From contig JAHEGP010000059.1 in assembly GCA_024645065.1 (NCBI GenBank), positions 1-14,307 of the forward strand: a stretch of DNA of 14,307 bases. Direction: 5' to 3'. Origin of the DNA: Cellvibrionales bacterium. GTDB taxonomy: Bacteria; Pseudomonadota; Gammaproteobacteria; Pseudomonadales; JAHEGP01. Below are positions 1 through 7,968 of this stretch, piece by piece. The first letter of the stretch is position 1. The number at the start of each line of letters is the position of its first letter. The translations under genes and the position numbers were made by a program. The notes below the pieces were generated by a model that ran no database searches, was not told where the DNA came from, and saw only the letters and a program-made list of their open reading frames with translations.

Positions 1-43
1 CGCCGCTGCCTGGACAGATTGGGGTCGTAACGCATGTGCGCTG

Positions 44-2599
44 CTACAGCCAAATCATGGCGCCGGTCTCGAAGCGGTGACACAGCAGCGGGTTGTGCGG
101 ATACATTCTTATTTTGTAGTACTGCAAGCCTGACAGCTGTGGCATCAGGTCGAGGCCGAACTGGAGCCCGTCACCTTCCTGTTCGCAGGCCACCAGACGC
201 GCTGTCTGGGCGATGCTGAACTCTGAATCGCCGGTGGCCTGCCCGACCAGGCACTCCATTACCACGTCGCTGGCGGTCAGGCCGTTGAGGTGCGCCCGCA
301 CCCGCAGCGGCAATGATTCACCATGATGGGCATGGGACGGGGGCGCATTCTCGAGCTGTACCGTGACCCCGGGCCAGCAGTCCCGCACTTTCTTTTTCCA
401 TTCGGCGAGCTTGCGGGCGTTTTCTCCGTAATCCGCCAGCATCAGCCGCCGCTGTTCCTGCGCAGGGTGATAGAATCTGGTGACGTAATCCCTCAGCATG
501 CGGTGGGAGTTAAAGCGCGGCAGGATGGAAATCATCGACGCTTTCGACATCTTTACCCAGCCCTTCGAGTAGCCGCGACCATCGCGGTCGTAGTAGAGGG
601 GAATAACCTGGTGCTCGAGGATTTCCAGCAGATCCTGCGCTTCCTCCCGATTGCGGTAGTCCAGCTCGTGGCCGGTGCCCCGCGGCACGATGGCCCAGCC
701 ATTTTCCCGGTTGTAGCCTTCACCCCACCAGCCGTCCAGCACGCTGAGGTTGATGACGCCGTTGATGGCTGCCTTCTGGCCTGATGTGCCACTGGCCTCA
801 AGGGGGTATTCCGGGGTGTTGAGCCATACATCGACGCCGGACACCAGCTTGCGGGCCAATGCCATGTCGTAACCTTCCAGCAGGATGATCTTGCCGATGA
901 ACTCCGGGCGCAGCGAGAATTCGTGAATGACCCGAATGAGGTGCTGACCGGGTTCGTCATTGGGATGCGCCTTGCCGGCGAACACGATAACGACAGGGCG
1001 TTTGGGATCATTCAGCAGCGCCGCCAGGCGCTGCGGGTCGGAGAACAACAAGGTGGCGCGTTTGTAGGTCGCAAAGCGGCGGGCAAAGCCCAGCACCAGG
1101 GCATCGGAGTCCGGGTCGGATATGGCATTGAGCACCTGCAGGATATGGGCATGGCTGCTGTGATTGCGAATACTCTGGTGCTTGATCCGCGAGCAGATGT
1201 CCTCGAGCATTTGCTGCTTGATTGCCTTGTGCACGCTCCAGTATTGATGATCCGGGATATCGTTGATCCGGTTCCAGAATTCGATGTTCAGGAATTCGCT
1301 GCGCCAATCGTCGAAATGCAGGTCGAACAGGCTGACCCATTCCCGCGACAAAAAGGTTTGTACGTGCACGCCGTTGGTGACGTAGTCGATCGGGTTTTCG
1401 TCCTGGGGAATCTGCGGCCACAGCGCCGCTTCCATGGATGACGCCACCGAGCCATGAATCCGGCTGACCCCATTGCGAAACCGTGAGCCCCTGATAGCCA
1501 GCACGGTCATGTTGAATCCGTCGTTGCTGTGCGGTGCCAATCCCAGCTGATAGAGGTTGTCAAAACCGATACCCAGGTCATGGGCATAGGCCTCGAAATA
1601 GGTGCTGACCAGCTCCCTGGAAAAAATATCGTGCCCCGCTGGAACCGGAGTGTGGGTGGTAAATACTGTGCCCGCCGCGACCAGTTCAAGCGCGCTCTCG
1701 AAATAAAGCCCGCGCTGCACGTGGTTGCGACAGCGCTCAAGAATCTGGAAAGCAGAGTGCCCTTCGTTGATATGCCAAACGCTCGGGGTTTTGCCCATCA
1801 GGCGCAGGGCACGGGTGCCACCAATGCCCAGGACAATCTCCTGCATGATGCGGGTCTCTGAGCCGCCGCCATAGAGCTGGTGGGTTATGCTGCGATCGTG
1901 CTCGTTGTTCTGCGGCAGGTCGGTGTCGAGCAGCACCAGAGAAATATGGCCAGCCTGGGCCTGCCACACCTTGATCGCGACCTGCCGCCCCGGGAACTCG
2001 ATCTCCAGCTCCAGGGCTTGTCCCTCGGAGTCCAGGGCAGGGACGATGGGCAGGTCCTGAACACCACAGTGGGTATAGCTGGCAAGCTGGTTACCCTGTT
2101 CGTCGATGGTCTGGTTGAAATAGCCCTTTTGGTACAGCAAGCCGACGCCGATAAACGGAATTCCCAGGTCACTGGCGGCTTTGCAGTGGTCGCCAGCGAG
2201 TATCCCGAGGCCACCGGAGTAAATGGGAAAGCTCTCGTGCATACCGAATTCAGCGCAAAAGTACGCGACCAGGTCTTTCTCCGGGTCGAACAGTGCCGCC
2301 ATCTCAGGGTTCATCCGCCCGACATGGTAGGAGTCGTAGCCGATGATAACGCGGCGGTACTCTTCCATGTAAGCGCGATCCTGCACCGCCTCATCCAGCG
2401 CCTGCTGCGAGATGCGCCGCATAAACACCTTGGGGTTGTGGCTGCAGTGCTCCCAGAGGTCGTTGTCGAGGCGGTGGAAAAGGCTGCGCACCCTTCGATC
2501 CCAGCTGTAAAGCAGATCGTTTGCAAGCCCCTCAAGCCGTTGCAGTGCAGCGGGTATGCGGGGCCGAACTTCGAGGGTAAAACGGGTAGCTTGGGTCAT
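44..2599 (-). CDS. glgP: Alpha-glucan (glycogen) phosphorylase, DUF3417-containing GT35 type
   Basis: Cytoplasmic enzyme that removes glucose from non-reducing ends of alpha-1,4-glucan with phosphate, giving glucose-1-phosphate. The product is 851 aa from the chosen ATG. Residues about 10-110 form the N-terminal segment typical of DUF3417 phosphorylases (ANDLLYSWDRR, then a run ending in NPKVF). The pyridoxal-phosphate site is the SGTSGQKAAING stretch, with the likely PLP lysine at Lys609, followed by SVLDGWWGEGYN. This is the short bacterial/archaeal alpha-glucan phosphorylase form and not the E. coli GlgP/MalP form, which reads SGTGNMK at this point. The frame is open 23 codons further upstream to 2668, but the family N-terminus fits the ATG at 2599 (MTQATRF) and the extra residues look non-family. 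It is the last gene of the glgB-glgA-glgP run, 258 bp after glgA. The family call is firm; the start is less so. Confidence 0.93.
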   Translation of the reverse strand: MTQATRFTLEVRPRIPAALQRLEGLANDLLYSWDRRVRSLFHRLDNDLWEHCSHNPKVFMRRISQQALDEAVQDRAYMEEYRRVIIGYDSYHVGRMNPEMAALFDPEKDLVAYFCAEFGMHESFPIYSGGLGILAGDHCKAASDLGIPFIGVGLLYQKGYFNQTIDEQGNQLASYTHCGVQDLPIVPALDSEGQALELEIEFPGRQVAIKVWQAQAGHISLVLLDTDLPQNNEHDRSITHQLYGGGSETRIMQEIVLGIGGTRALRLMGKTPSVWHINEGHSAFQILERCRNHVQRGLYFESALELVAAGTVFTTHTPVPAGHDIFSRELVSTYFEAYAHDLGIGFDNLYQLGLAPHSNDGFNMTVLAIRGSRFRNGVSRIHGSVASSMEAALWPQIPQDENPIDYVTNGVHVQTFLSREWVSLFDLHFDDWRSEFLNIEFWNRINDIPDHQYWSVHKAIKQQMLEDICSRIKHQSIRNHSSHAHILQVLNAISDPDSDALVLGFARRFATYKRATLLFSDPQRLAALLNDPKRPVVIVFAGKAHPNDEPGQHLIRVIHEFSLRPEFIGKIILLEGYDMALARKLVSGVDVWLNTPEYPLEASGTSGQKAAINGVINLSVLDGWWGEGYNRENGWAIVPRGTGHELDYRNREEAQDLLEILEHQVIPLYYDRDGRGYSKGWVKMSKASMISILPRFNSHRMLRDYVTRFYHPAQEQRRLMLADYGENARKLAEWKKKVRDCWPGVTVQLENAPPSHAHHGESLPLRVRAHLNGLTASDVVMECLVGQATGDSEFSIAQTARLVACEQEGDGLQFGLDLMPQLSGLQYYKIRMYPHNPLLCHRFETGAMIWL

Positions 2600-2829
2600 G
2601 GCTTTATGCTTCACAATACTGGGAATGGCGGTGAAAAGCCGGGGAAACGGTGGTGAAAACCATAGCATTTCCCCGCCTGGAGCTGGTTATTGTTACCCCC
2701 GCGAGGCCCGGGTGCAACCTGAATTTATTTCCGGGTATCGCTGCTTGATTGGTGTCACCCCGGATGCCGCGGCACGGGTCAAGGGCAACAGCGTTTGGCC
2801 AGCGCCCGGCCCCGGCAAGCCACCCCCAA

Positions 2830-2844
2830 AGCCCCCTCGGGGCT
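2830..2844 (-). terminator. Short GC-rich hairpin after glgA (possible weak terminator or attenuator)
   Basis: A perfect 6-bp inverted repeat (AGCCCC, 3-nt loop, GGGGCT) lies 13 bp past the glgA stop codon in the direction of transcription. On the minus strand only two further T residues follow the stem before a G run, so it is a poor intrinsic terminator. It may only reduce read-through into glgP or stabilise the 3' end of a glgBA message. Confidence 0.3.
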
Positions 2845-2857
2845 GCTTACCCATTGA

Positions 2858-4333
2858 TCAGGGGTGCTCCCGATTTCGTTCGCTCAGTACCAGCGCATGC
2901 TGGTACAGTTGCTGGTAGGCGAGCGCACTGCGCTGCCACGACCAATCCTGGCTCATGCCCCGGCGCTGCAATTGTTGCCAGGTGTCACGGTGCCGGTAAC
3001 ATTCGATGGCCCGATGCGTGGCATACAGTATGCCGCCGACGTCAGGGTGATCAAAGCTGAAACCGTTGGCGCTGCCATCGTCCAGGGTGGCAGGATTGCA
3101 GTCGACAACGGTATCGGCGAGGCCACCGCAGCGATGCACAACAGGCACCGTGCCATAGCGCAGGCTGTACATCTGATTCAGGCCGCAGGGCTCGAAGCGA
3201 GAAGGCATGACAAAAATATCGGCCCCGGCTTCTATCCGGTGGGACAGGATTTCATCGTAGCCGGCGACGACTGCGACGTCGCCAGGATACTGCTGTGCCA
3301 ATCGTGACAGACGCTGTTCCAGTTGCTTCTCGCCGCTACCAAGAATAATGAACTGCGCGCCTGCCGCGACCAGTTCCGGAATTGCCGCCAGCAACAAATC
3401 GATACCTTTTTGCTCCACCAGGCGGCCAACAAAACCCAGCAGCGGGTGGTCGCCGCTGGCATTTAGCCCGTATTGCTGGCGCAGCGCAGCCTTGTTTACC
3501 CGCTTGTCGGGGAGGGTTTGCCGGTCGTAGTTTTTAACCAGCAGCGGGTCGGTGGCGGGATCCCACACTCCGGTATCGATGCCATTGAGAATGCCGGACA
3601 ATACTTCGCTGCGATAGCGCAGCAGCCCATCCAGGCCGTAGCCAAACTCCGCGGTCTGGATCTCATTGGCATAGCTTGGGCTGACCGTGTTGATGCGGTC
3701 GGCGAGCAACAGCCCGCCTTTGATAAACGACATCTGGCCGTGGAACTCGATACCATCGGGGTCGAACAATTGCCTGGGCAACTGCAGATCGGTAAAGCAC
3801 TGGTAACTGAAGATCCCCTGGTAAGCCAGGTTGTGCAGGGTGAAAACACTGGCCGGGGGGGCATTTTCCAGGCTGAGCAATGCCGGTACCAGGCCGGTTT
3901 GCCAGTCGTTGCAATGGACAATACCGGGCCGCCATTGCAGGCCAGCCCGGTCCATGGCCAACTCGACACCCACCCGGCACAAGAGGGCAAAGCGGCGGTG
4001 ATTATCACTCCACGGCTGGCCGGTTTCATCGAGATAGGGATTGCCGGGTCGGCCGAACAGTGGCGGGCAATCAATGAGCCAGTGACAGACCTTGCTGTGC
4101 GGCAGTACAGTTTCAATCAGCTTGAGTGGATAGCCAGCAACCTCCAGCTGGCAGAGTTCGAATGCAACGCCACTGCGCGCTTTTTCCAATGCGGCCGGGT
4201 AGCCGGGTAGCAGCACCCGCACATCATAGCCCTGTTCAGCAAGGGCTGCGGGCAAACTGGCGGCAACGTCGCCGAGGCCCCCGGTTTTACAGAATGGGAT
4301 GGCCTCGCTGGCAATAAATAACAGGCTGTGCAT
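2858..4333 (-). CDS. glgA: Glycogen synthase (ADP-glucose-dependent, GT5)
   Basis: Transfers glucose from ADP-glucose to the non-reducing end of alpha-1,4-glucan in the cytoplasm. The product is 491 aa from the chosen ATG, close to the usual 475-490. The N-terminal GT5 domain starts directly with SLLFIASEA and the ADP-glucose-binding loop KTGGLGDV (Lys16). The C-terminal GT-B domain carries LGFVGRLVEQKGIDLL and the catalytic signature PSRFEPCGLNQMYSLRYG, with Glu381 as the family's active-site glutamate. The frame is open 28 codons further upstream into glgB, but the ATG at 4333 gives the exact family N-terminus. This start is 14 bp past the glgB stop, and a GGGG stretch overlapping that stop could serve as the ribosome site. 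Translational coupling to glgB is therefore likely (inference). The identification is secure. Confidence 0.96.
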   Translation of the reverse strand: MHSLLFIASEAIPFCKTGGLGDVAASLPAALAEQGYDVRVLLPGYPAALEKARSGVAFELCQLEVAGYPLKLIETVLPHSKVCHWLIDCPPLFGRPGNPYLDETGQPWSDNHRRFALLCRVGVELAMDRAGLQWRPGIVHCNDWQTGLVPALLSLENAPPASVFTLHNLAYQGIFSYQCFTDLQLPRQLFDPDGIEFHGQMSFIKGGLLLADRINTVSPSYANEIQTAEFGYGLDGLLRYRSEVLSGILNGIDTGVWDPATDPLLVKNYDRQTLPDKRVNKAALRQQYGLNASGDHPLLGFVGRLVEQKGIDLLLAAIPELVAAGAQFIILGSGEKQLEQRLSRLAQQYPGDVAVVAGYDEILSHRIEAGADIFVMPSRFEPCGLNQMYSLRYGTVPVVHRCGGLADTVVDCNPATLDDGSANGFSFDHPDVGGILYATHRAIECYRHRDTWQQLQRRGMSQDWSWQRSALAYQQLYQHALVLSERNREHP

Positions 4334-4347
4334 AACAGAACGAACCC

Positions 4348-6519
4348 CTAGAGCTTGAGTATGATGCCACCCAGGGGCGGCAGCGTTAGTACGATGGATT
4401 GCTTCTGCCCCATCCACGCTCCGTCGTCGCTGGCTACGGGCAGGCCATTGCCGAGATTGCTGCCGCCGTAAAAATGCGAGTCGGAGTTGAACAGCTCCCG
4501 GTAGGTGCCCGCCGCTGGCACCCCGATGCGGTAGTCGAAGCGTGGCTGCGGGGTGAAGTTCAGAACCACGACGGTATACTCATCGCCATCGCGTCGTAGG
4601 TAGCTGATTACCGACTGGGTTGAGTCATGGCAGTCGATCCACTCGAATCCATTGGCATCAAAGCAGTGCCGGTAGAGGGAGCCCTCGCTGCGATACAGCT
4701 TGTTGAGATCGCATACCAACTGCTGGACCCCCCGGTGTAATGGCTGCTCCAGCAAGTCCCAGTCGAGCGTCCGATTGCTCGACCACTCCCGCAACTGGGC
4801 CAGCTCGTTACCCATAAACAGTAGCTTGGTGCCGGGGTAGGTGAACAGGTAAGTGTAGAGCAGGCGTAGATTGGCAAATCGCTGCCATTCATCTCCCGGC
4901 ATCTTTTCAAGCATCGACCGTTTGCCGTGAACGACTTCATCGTGGGAGAAGGGCAGGGCGAAATTTTCGCTGAACGCGTACATCAGGCCAAAGGTGAGTT
5001 TGTCGTGATGGTACTTGCGAAAGATCGGGTCGAGTTGCATATAGGCCAGGCTGTCGTTCATCCAGCCCATATTCCATTTCATTGAGAAGCCCAGCCCCCC
5101 CAGCCACACCGGCCCGGTCACCTGGGGCCAGGCGGTCGATTCCTCGGCAATGGTCAAGGTGCCGGGGTGCTCGCCGTGGGTGAGGCTGTTCAGCTCCCGC
5201 AGAAAAGCGACTGCCTCCAGGTTTTCGCGGCCACCGTACTTATTCGGGGTCCACTCGCCTTGCTTGCGCGAATAGTCGAGATAGATCATCGACGCCACGG
5301 CATCCACGCGCAGACCGTCGAGGTGGAATTCCTGCAACCAGAAATTGGCGCTGGCCAACAGGAAGTTCGACACCTCACGGCGGCCATAGTCGTAGATCAG
5401 CGTACCCCAGTCGTGGTGCTCCCCGCGCTGGGGGTCGGCGTGCTCGTACAGGGTGGTGCCATCGAAGCGAGCCAGCGCATGGTCGTCCCGGGGAAAGTGC
5501 GCTGGCACCCAGTCCAGCAGGACGCCGATACCTTGCTGGTGGCAGTAGTCGACCAGGTAACGAAAATCATCCGGCGTGCCGAAGCGCGAACTGGGAGCAA
5601 AGTATCCGGTGGTCTGGTAGCCCCAGGAGTCATCCAGGGGATGCTCGGTAACAGGCAATAGCTCGATGTGGGTGAAGCCGAGCTGGCGCACATGATCAAC
5701 CAGGCGATGCGCCAATTCCCGGTAATTGAGAAAGCCATCGGCCGGGTCGCGTTGCCAGGAACCGAGATGGACTTCGTAGACCGACATGGCGCTGTGCAGC
5801 CAGTCGCGCTCCCGTCGCTGCTCCACCCAGGCCTGGTCCTGCCATCGGTAGCTGTCAGCCGCGGCGATTACCGATGCGGTTTGGGGCCTCAATTCCGCCT
5901 GGCGCGCATAGGGATCTGCCTTGCAGTGTATCGTTCCATGCTGGCGATTGCGCAGTTCAAACTTGTACAGGGCGCCCGCGCCAACCCCCGGGATGAAGAG
6001 CTCCCAAACGCCACTATTGCCGCGCACCCTCATGGGGTGGCAGCGACCGTCCCAGGCGTTGAAATCGGCTACCACGCTAACCCGCTCGGCATTGGGTGCC
6101 CAGGTGGCGAACAGGGTACCCTCGACCCCATCGATGCACTTGGGGTTTGCGCCCAAAAAGCGGTAGATGTGCCAGTGCTTGCCCTCGCCGAACAGGTGCA
6201 GGTCAAAATCGCGCAACTGCGGGGAAAAACTGTAGGGGTCGCACTGCATGTGTTCGTTGCCCTCATGGTCCAGCCAGCGGAGCAGGTAATGCTCTTCCAG
6301 GGCTAGTGACGTAACGTCGAGGGTAAACAGGCCGCTGGCGTATCGCTGCAGCGCGATCTCCCGGTCTGGCGCTAGCTTGAGCGCCGCATGCTTGGCATGG
6401 GGGAGGAATGCACGCAGCTCGGTTTTGCTGCCCTTGCGATGCAAGCCAAGCACAGAGAATGGGTCGTGCAGACAGCCATCGAACAGTTGCTGCCAGGTGC
6501 TCGGAATGTTTTTTGCCAT
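4348..6519 (-). CDS. glgB: 1,4-alpha-glucan branching enzyme (GH13)
   Basis: Cuts alpha-1,4 chains and reattaches them by alpha-1,6 bonds, creating glycogen branch points. The product is 723 aa, the full length of the two-N-domain bacterial form. The N-terminal module starts with HDPFSVLGLH. A CBM48-like module follows around residues 125-215 (LFATWAPNAERVSVVADFN), then the GH13 barrel. Catalytic residues line up with E. coli GlgB (405/458/526) at an offset of one: Asp406 in DGLRVDAV, Glu459 in IAEEST and Asp527 in FSHDEVVHGK. The start at 6519 gives the family N-terminus. The nearest ribosome-site match, AAGG, lies 12 nt upstream and is weak. It is the first gene of the leftward operon, followed by glgA after 14 bp. 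Its upstream region runs 142 bp to the left copy of a direct repeat (6662). Confidence 0.97.
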   Translation of the reverse strand: MAKNIPSTWQQLFDGCLHDPFSVLGLHRKGSKTELRAFLPHAKHAALKLAPDREIALQRYASGLFTLDVTSLALEEHYLLRWLDHEGNEHMQCDPYSFSPQLRDFDLHLFGEGKHWHIYRFLGANPKCIDGVEGTLFATWAPNAERVSVVADFNAWDGRCHPMRVRGNSGVWELFIPGVGAGALYKFELRNRQHGTIHCKADPYARQAELRPQTASVIAAADSYRWQDQAWVEQRRERDWLHSAMSVYEVHLGSWQRDPADGFLNYRELAHRLVDHVRQLGFTHIELLPVTEHPLDDSWGYQTTGYFAPSSRFGTPDDFRYLVDYCHQQGIGVLLDWVPAHFPRDDHALARFDGTTLYEHADPQRGEHHDWGTLIYDYGRREVSNFLLASANFWLQEFHLDGLRVDAVASMIYLDYSRKQGEWTPNKYGGRENLEAVAFLRELNSLTHGEHPGTLTIAEESTAWPQVTGPVWLGGLGFSMKWNMGWMNDSLAYMQLDPIFRKYHHDKLTFGLMYAFSENFALPFSHDEVVHGKRSMLEKMPGDEWQRFANLRLLYTYLFTYPGTKLLFMGNELAQLREWSSNRTLDWDLLEQPLHRGVQQLVCDLNKLYRSEGSLYRHCFDANGFEWIDCHDSTQSVISYLRRDGDEYTVVVLNFTPQPRFDYRIGVPAAGTYRELFNSDSHFYGGSNLGNGLPVASDDGAWMGQKQSIVLTLPPLGGIILKL

Positions 6520-6661
6520 GTGGGTAGTTGACCTTGTGCCAGGTTACAGGAAACGTGCATAAGCCGGGACCCGGGCGCGCCGGCGATAACTGGCAAGGCT
6601 GAAAGGCGAGCTGGGCATTGAATTGGTGGTGCTTGCCTTTAAGCCGTTTCACGAAATGGTA

Positions 6662-6767
6662 AAGTATCGGCATGATAATACAAGGCTAATCGGAATAGGG
6701 GTGGTAACTGCCTGGTCCCGGGGCAATAAATAATAAAAGAGGCGAAAACGGCGGGGTCTGCAGCTTT
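6662..6767. repeat. Direct repeat, left copy (106 bp)
   Basis: Aligns with 7951-8052 in the same orientation. By hand alignment there are four substitutions and one 4-bp difference in an AT-rich stretch (this copy has CAATAAATAATAA where the other has CAATAATAG). Homology begins abruptly at AAGTATCGGC and ends abruptly at GCTTT. The flanking bases of the two copies are unrelated. It lies 142 bp upstream of glgB and just downstream of the esterase gene's tail region. No terminal inverted repeats, transposase or coding content are visible in it. Confidence 0.95.
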
Positions 6768-6863
6768 TGGCAACAACAGTTTGGCAACAACAGTTTGGCA
6801 ACAACAGTTTGGCAACAACAGTTTGGCAACAACATTTTGGTAACAACATTTTTGCAACAACAG
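6766..6863. repeat. Tandem array of seven 14-bp units
   Basis: The unit TTTGGCAACAACAG is repeated head to tail. Units 1-4 (6766-6821) are identical. Unit 5 ends in T, unit 6 has GT for GC and ends in T, and unit 7 has TTTTGC for TTTGGC. A decayed partial unit follows from 6864. The array touches the right edge of the left direct-repeat copy, overlapping it by two T residues. It is not in a credible gene, and a unit of 14 is not a multiple of three. On the minus strand each unit reads CTGTTGTTGCCAAA. The identical units at one end and degenerate ones at the other suggest growth by slippage. Confidence 0.95.
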
Positions 6864-6983
6864 TTTGCTTACCAGAGCCCCTGATTCGGTTTTAGTATGG
6901 GTTTCAACGAGCTCAGGGCAGGGCATCGGAGCGGCAAATACTGGATTGGGCCCTTTACCAAGGTGCTGAAAAGCCCACCAAAG

Positions 6984-7868
6984 TCAGCTGAGTCGTGCCA
7001 GCCAGGCAACCAGGTCGTCCATATAGGCATTGAAATCGGCGCTGGGCCCTTCGGAGCAGGCGAAGCCGTGGGCCGCATTGTTGAAATGCCGGTATTGCAC
7101 CGAAACGCCGGATGCACGCAATTTTTCTGCATAGGCGATTCCCTCGTCGCGCAATGGGTCGAATTCGGCAGTGATCAGGAAGGTCGGCGGCAACGACGCC
7201 AGATTGCTCGCGTGCAACGGCATGGCGCGTTTTGCCGCGGAATCATTGGCGGAGCAGTCGCCAAGATAGGTGTCCCAGAACCAGGTCACGAGCTTGCTTG
7301 TCAGGCTTTGTCCTGTGGCTCTATGGGTATAGGATGGGTAATCTGCCTGATAGTGATCGACTACCGGATACTTGACGACTTCGCCGGCTAGCATTTTGCG
7401 CACGGTGTGGTTGGTATCCAGTTCCAGGCATACGCAGGTGGCAAGGTTGGCACCGGCGCTGTCACCGGCCATTACCAGTTGTTGATTGCATGGGCCCAAT
7501 TTGTCGATGTGCGCAGCGATCCAGAGCGCGGCGTCTACGCTGTCGTCGTGGGCGGCGGGAAAGGGATGTTCGGGTGCCAGGCGATAGTCGACAGAAATTA
7601 CTGTGCAACCACTTCGGTCGTTCAAAACCTGGCAGAAGGGTTGATGGGTATCGAGGTCACCAATGACCCAGCCGCCACCATGGAAGTAGATGATCAGTGG
7701 CCTGGTTGCGCCCTGGCTATTGGCATAGATACGCGCTTGAATCGGGCCCGCTCTGCCGGGAATCTCCAGCACATTGTATTTCGGCACCATGGCATCGCCT
7801 CGCCAACCCCAATTGCTGATGAAATGATAGAACTTTCGCAATACCCAGACTTTTGATTTCTGCCACAT
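6984..7868 (-). CDS. Alpha/beta-hydrolase esterase/lipase, hormone-sensitive lipase (family IV) type
   Basis: Predicted carboxylesterase of 294 aa acting on acyl esters; the natural substrate is unknown. The alpha/beta-hydrolase fold is marked by the oxyanion-hole motif HGGGW (63-67), DYRLAPEHPFPAA (94-106) and the nucleophile elbow GDSAGAN with Ser137. Asp237 (FDPLRDEG) and His267 (AHGF) complete the triad. This is the GDSAG subgroup of the HSL family. The frame is open 49 codons further upstream, into the direct repeat, but the ATG at 7868 has GGGAG ten nt before it and starts the family-like N-terminus. No signal peptide is evident, so a cytoplasmic protein is expected. It lies between the two glycogen operons without an obvious role in them. 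Two sampled 60-base stretches (7081-7140, 7261-7320) count 29 and 33 G+C against 35 in one glgB stretch, which hints weakly at a separate origin. Confidence 0.9.
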   Translation of the reverse strand: MWQKSKVWVLRKFYHFISNWGWRGDAMVPKYNVLEIPGRAGPIQARIYANSQGATRPLIIYFHGGGWVIGDLDTHQPFCQVLNDRSGCTVISVDYRLAPEHPFPAAHDDSVDAALWIAAHIDKLGPCNQQLVMAGDSAGANLATCVCLELDTNHTVRKMLAGEVVKYPVVDHYQADYPSYTHRATGQSLTSKLVTWFWDTYLGDCSANDSAAKRAMPLHASNLASLPPTFLITAEFDPLRDEGIAYAEKLRASGVSVQYRHFNNAAHGFACSEGPSADFNAYMDDLVAWLARLS

Positions 7869-7939
7869 ATCAGTGTGTCTCCCGGCTGCGCTGACGCGCG
7901 CCTGCCCATGAATACCCTGGCTACCGGTGCGACCGCCCG

Positions 7940-7968
7940 TTGCCAGATAGAAGTATCGGCATGATAAT
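7940..7968 (+). promoter_or_regulatory. Predicted sigma70-type promoter for glgC-GH57-malQ
   Basis: A -35 box TTGCCA (7940-7945, five of six matches to TTGACA) and a -10 box GATAAT (7963-7968, five of six matches to TATAAT) are separated by exactly 17 bp. Transcription would start near 7975, leaving a leader of about 130 nt before glgC. The -10 box lies inside the right direct-repeat copy, while the -35 box lies just outside it. The left copy has the same -10 but no comparable -35 at that spacing. Predicted from sequence only. Confidence 0.55.

Noticed and set aside
1880..2656. 258-codon open frame on the plus strand opposite glgP
   Set aside because: It lies wholly antisense to a well-supported gene, its translation has no recognisable family features, and long antisense frames are expected in G+C-rich coding DNA.
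2600..2668. Upstream ATG at 2668 as the glgP start
   Set aside because: It adds 23 residues that do not resemble the family N-terminus, while the ATG at 2599 starts exactly where the conserved DUF3417 region is expected to begin.
2666..2720. Leftward promoter for glgP (TTGCAC with TAACAA)
   Set aside because: Only about three of six matches in each box; not distinguishable from chance.
3473..4210. 245-codon plus-strand frame opposite glgA
   Set aside because: Antisense to glgA; no motif or plausible gene structure.
6662..6767. MITE or insertion-sequence remnant
   Set aside because: The two ends of the repeat are not inverted copies of each other, there is no target-site duplication that I can see, and no transposase fragment. 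Genome-wide copy number would be needed to revive this.
6766..6863. CRISPR array
   Set aside because: Units are 14 bp and directly contiguous with no spacers.
6639..6926. Minus-strand frame of 95 codons through the 14-bp array, giving a Leu/Cys/Val-rich repeated peptide
   Set aside because: The peptide is only a translation of the tandem repeat. It starts within the glgB upstream side, ends in unrelated DNA, and has no good ribosome site.
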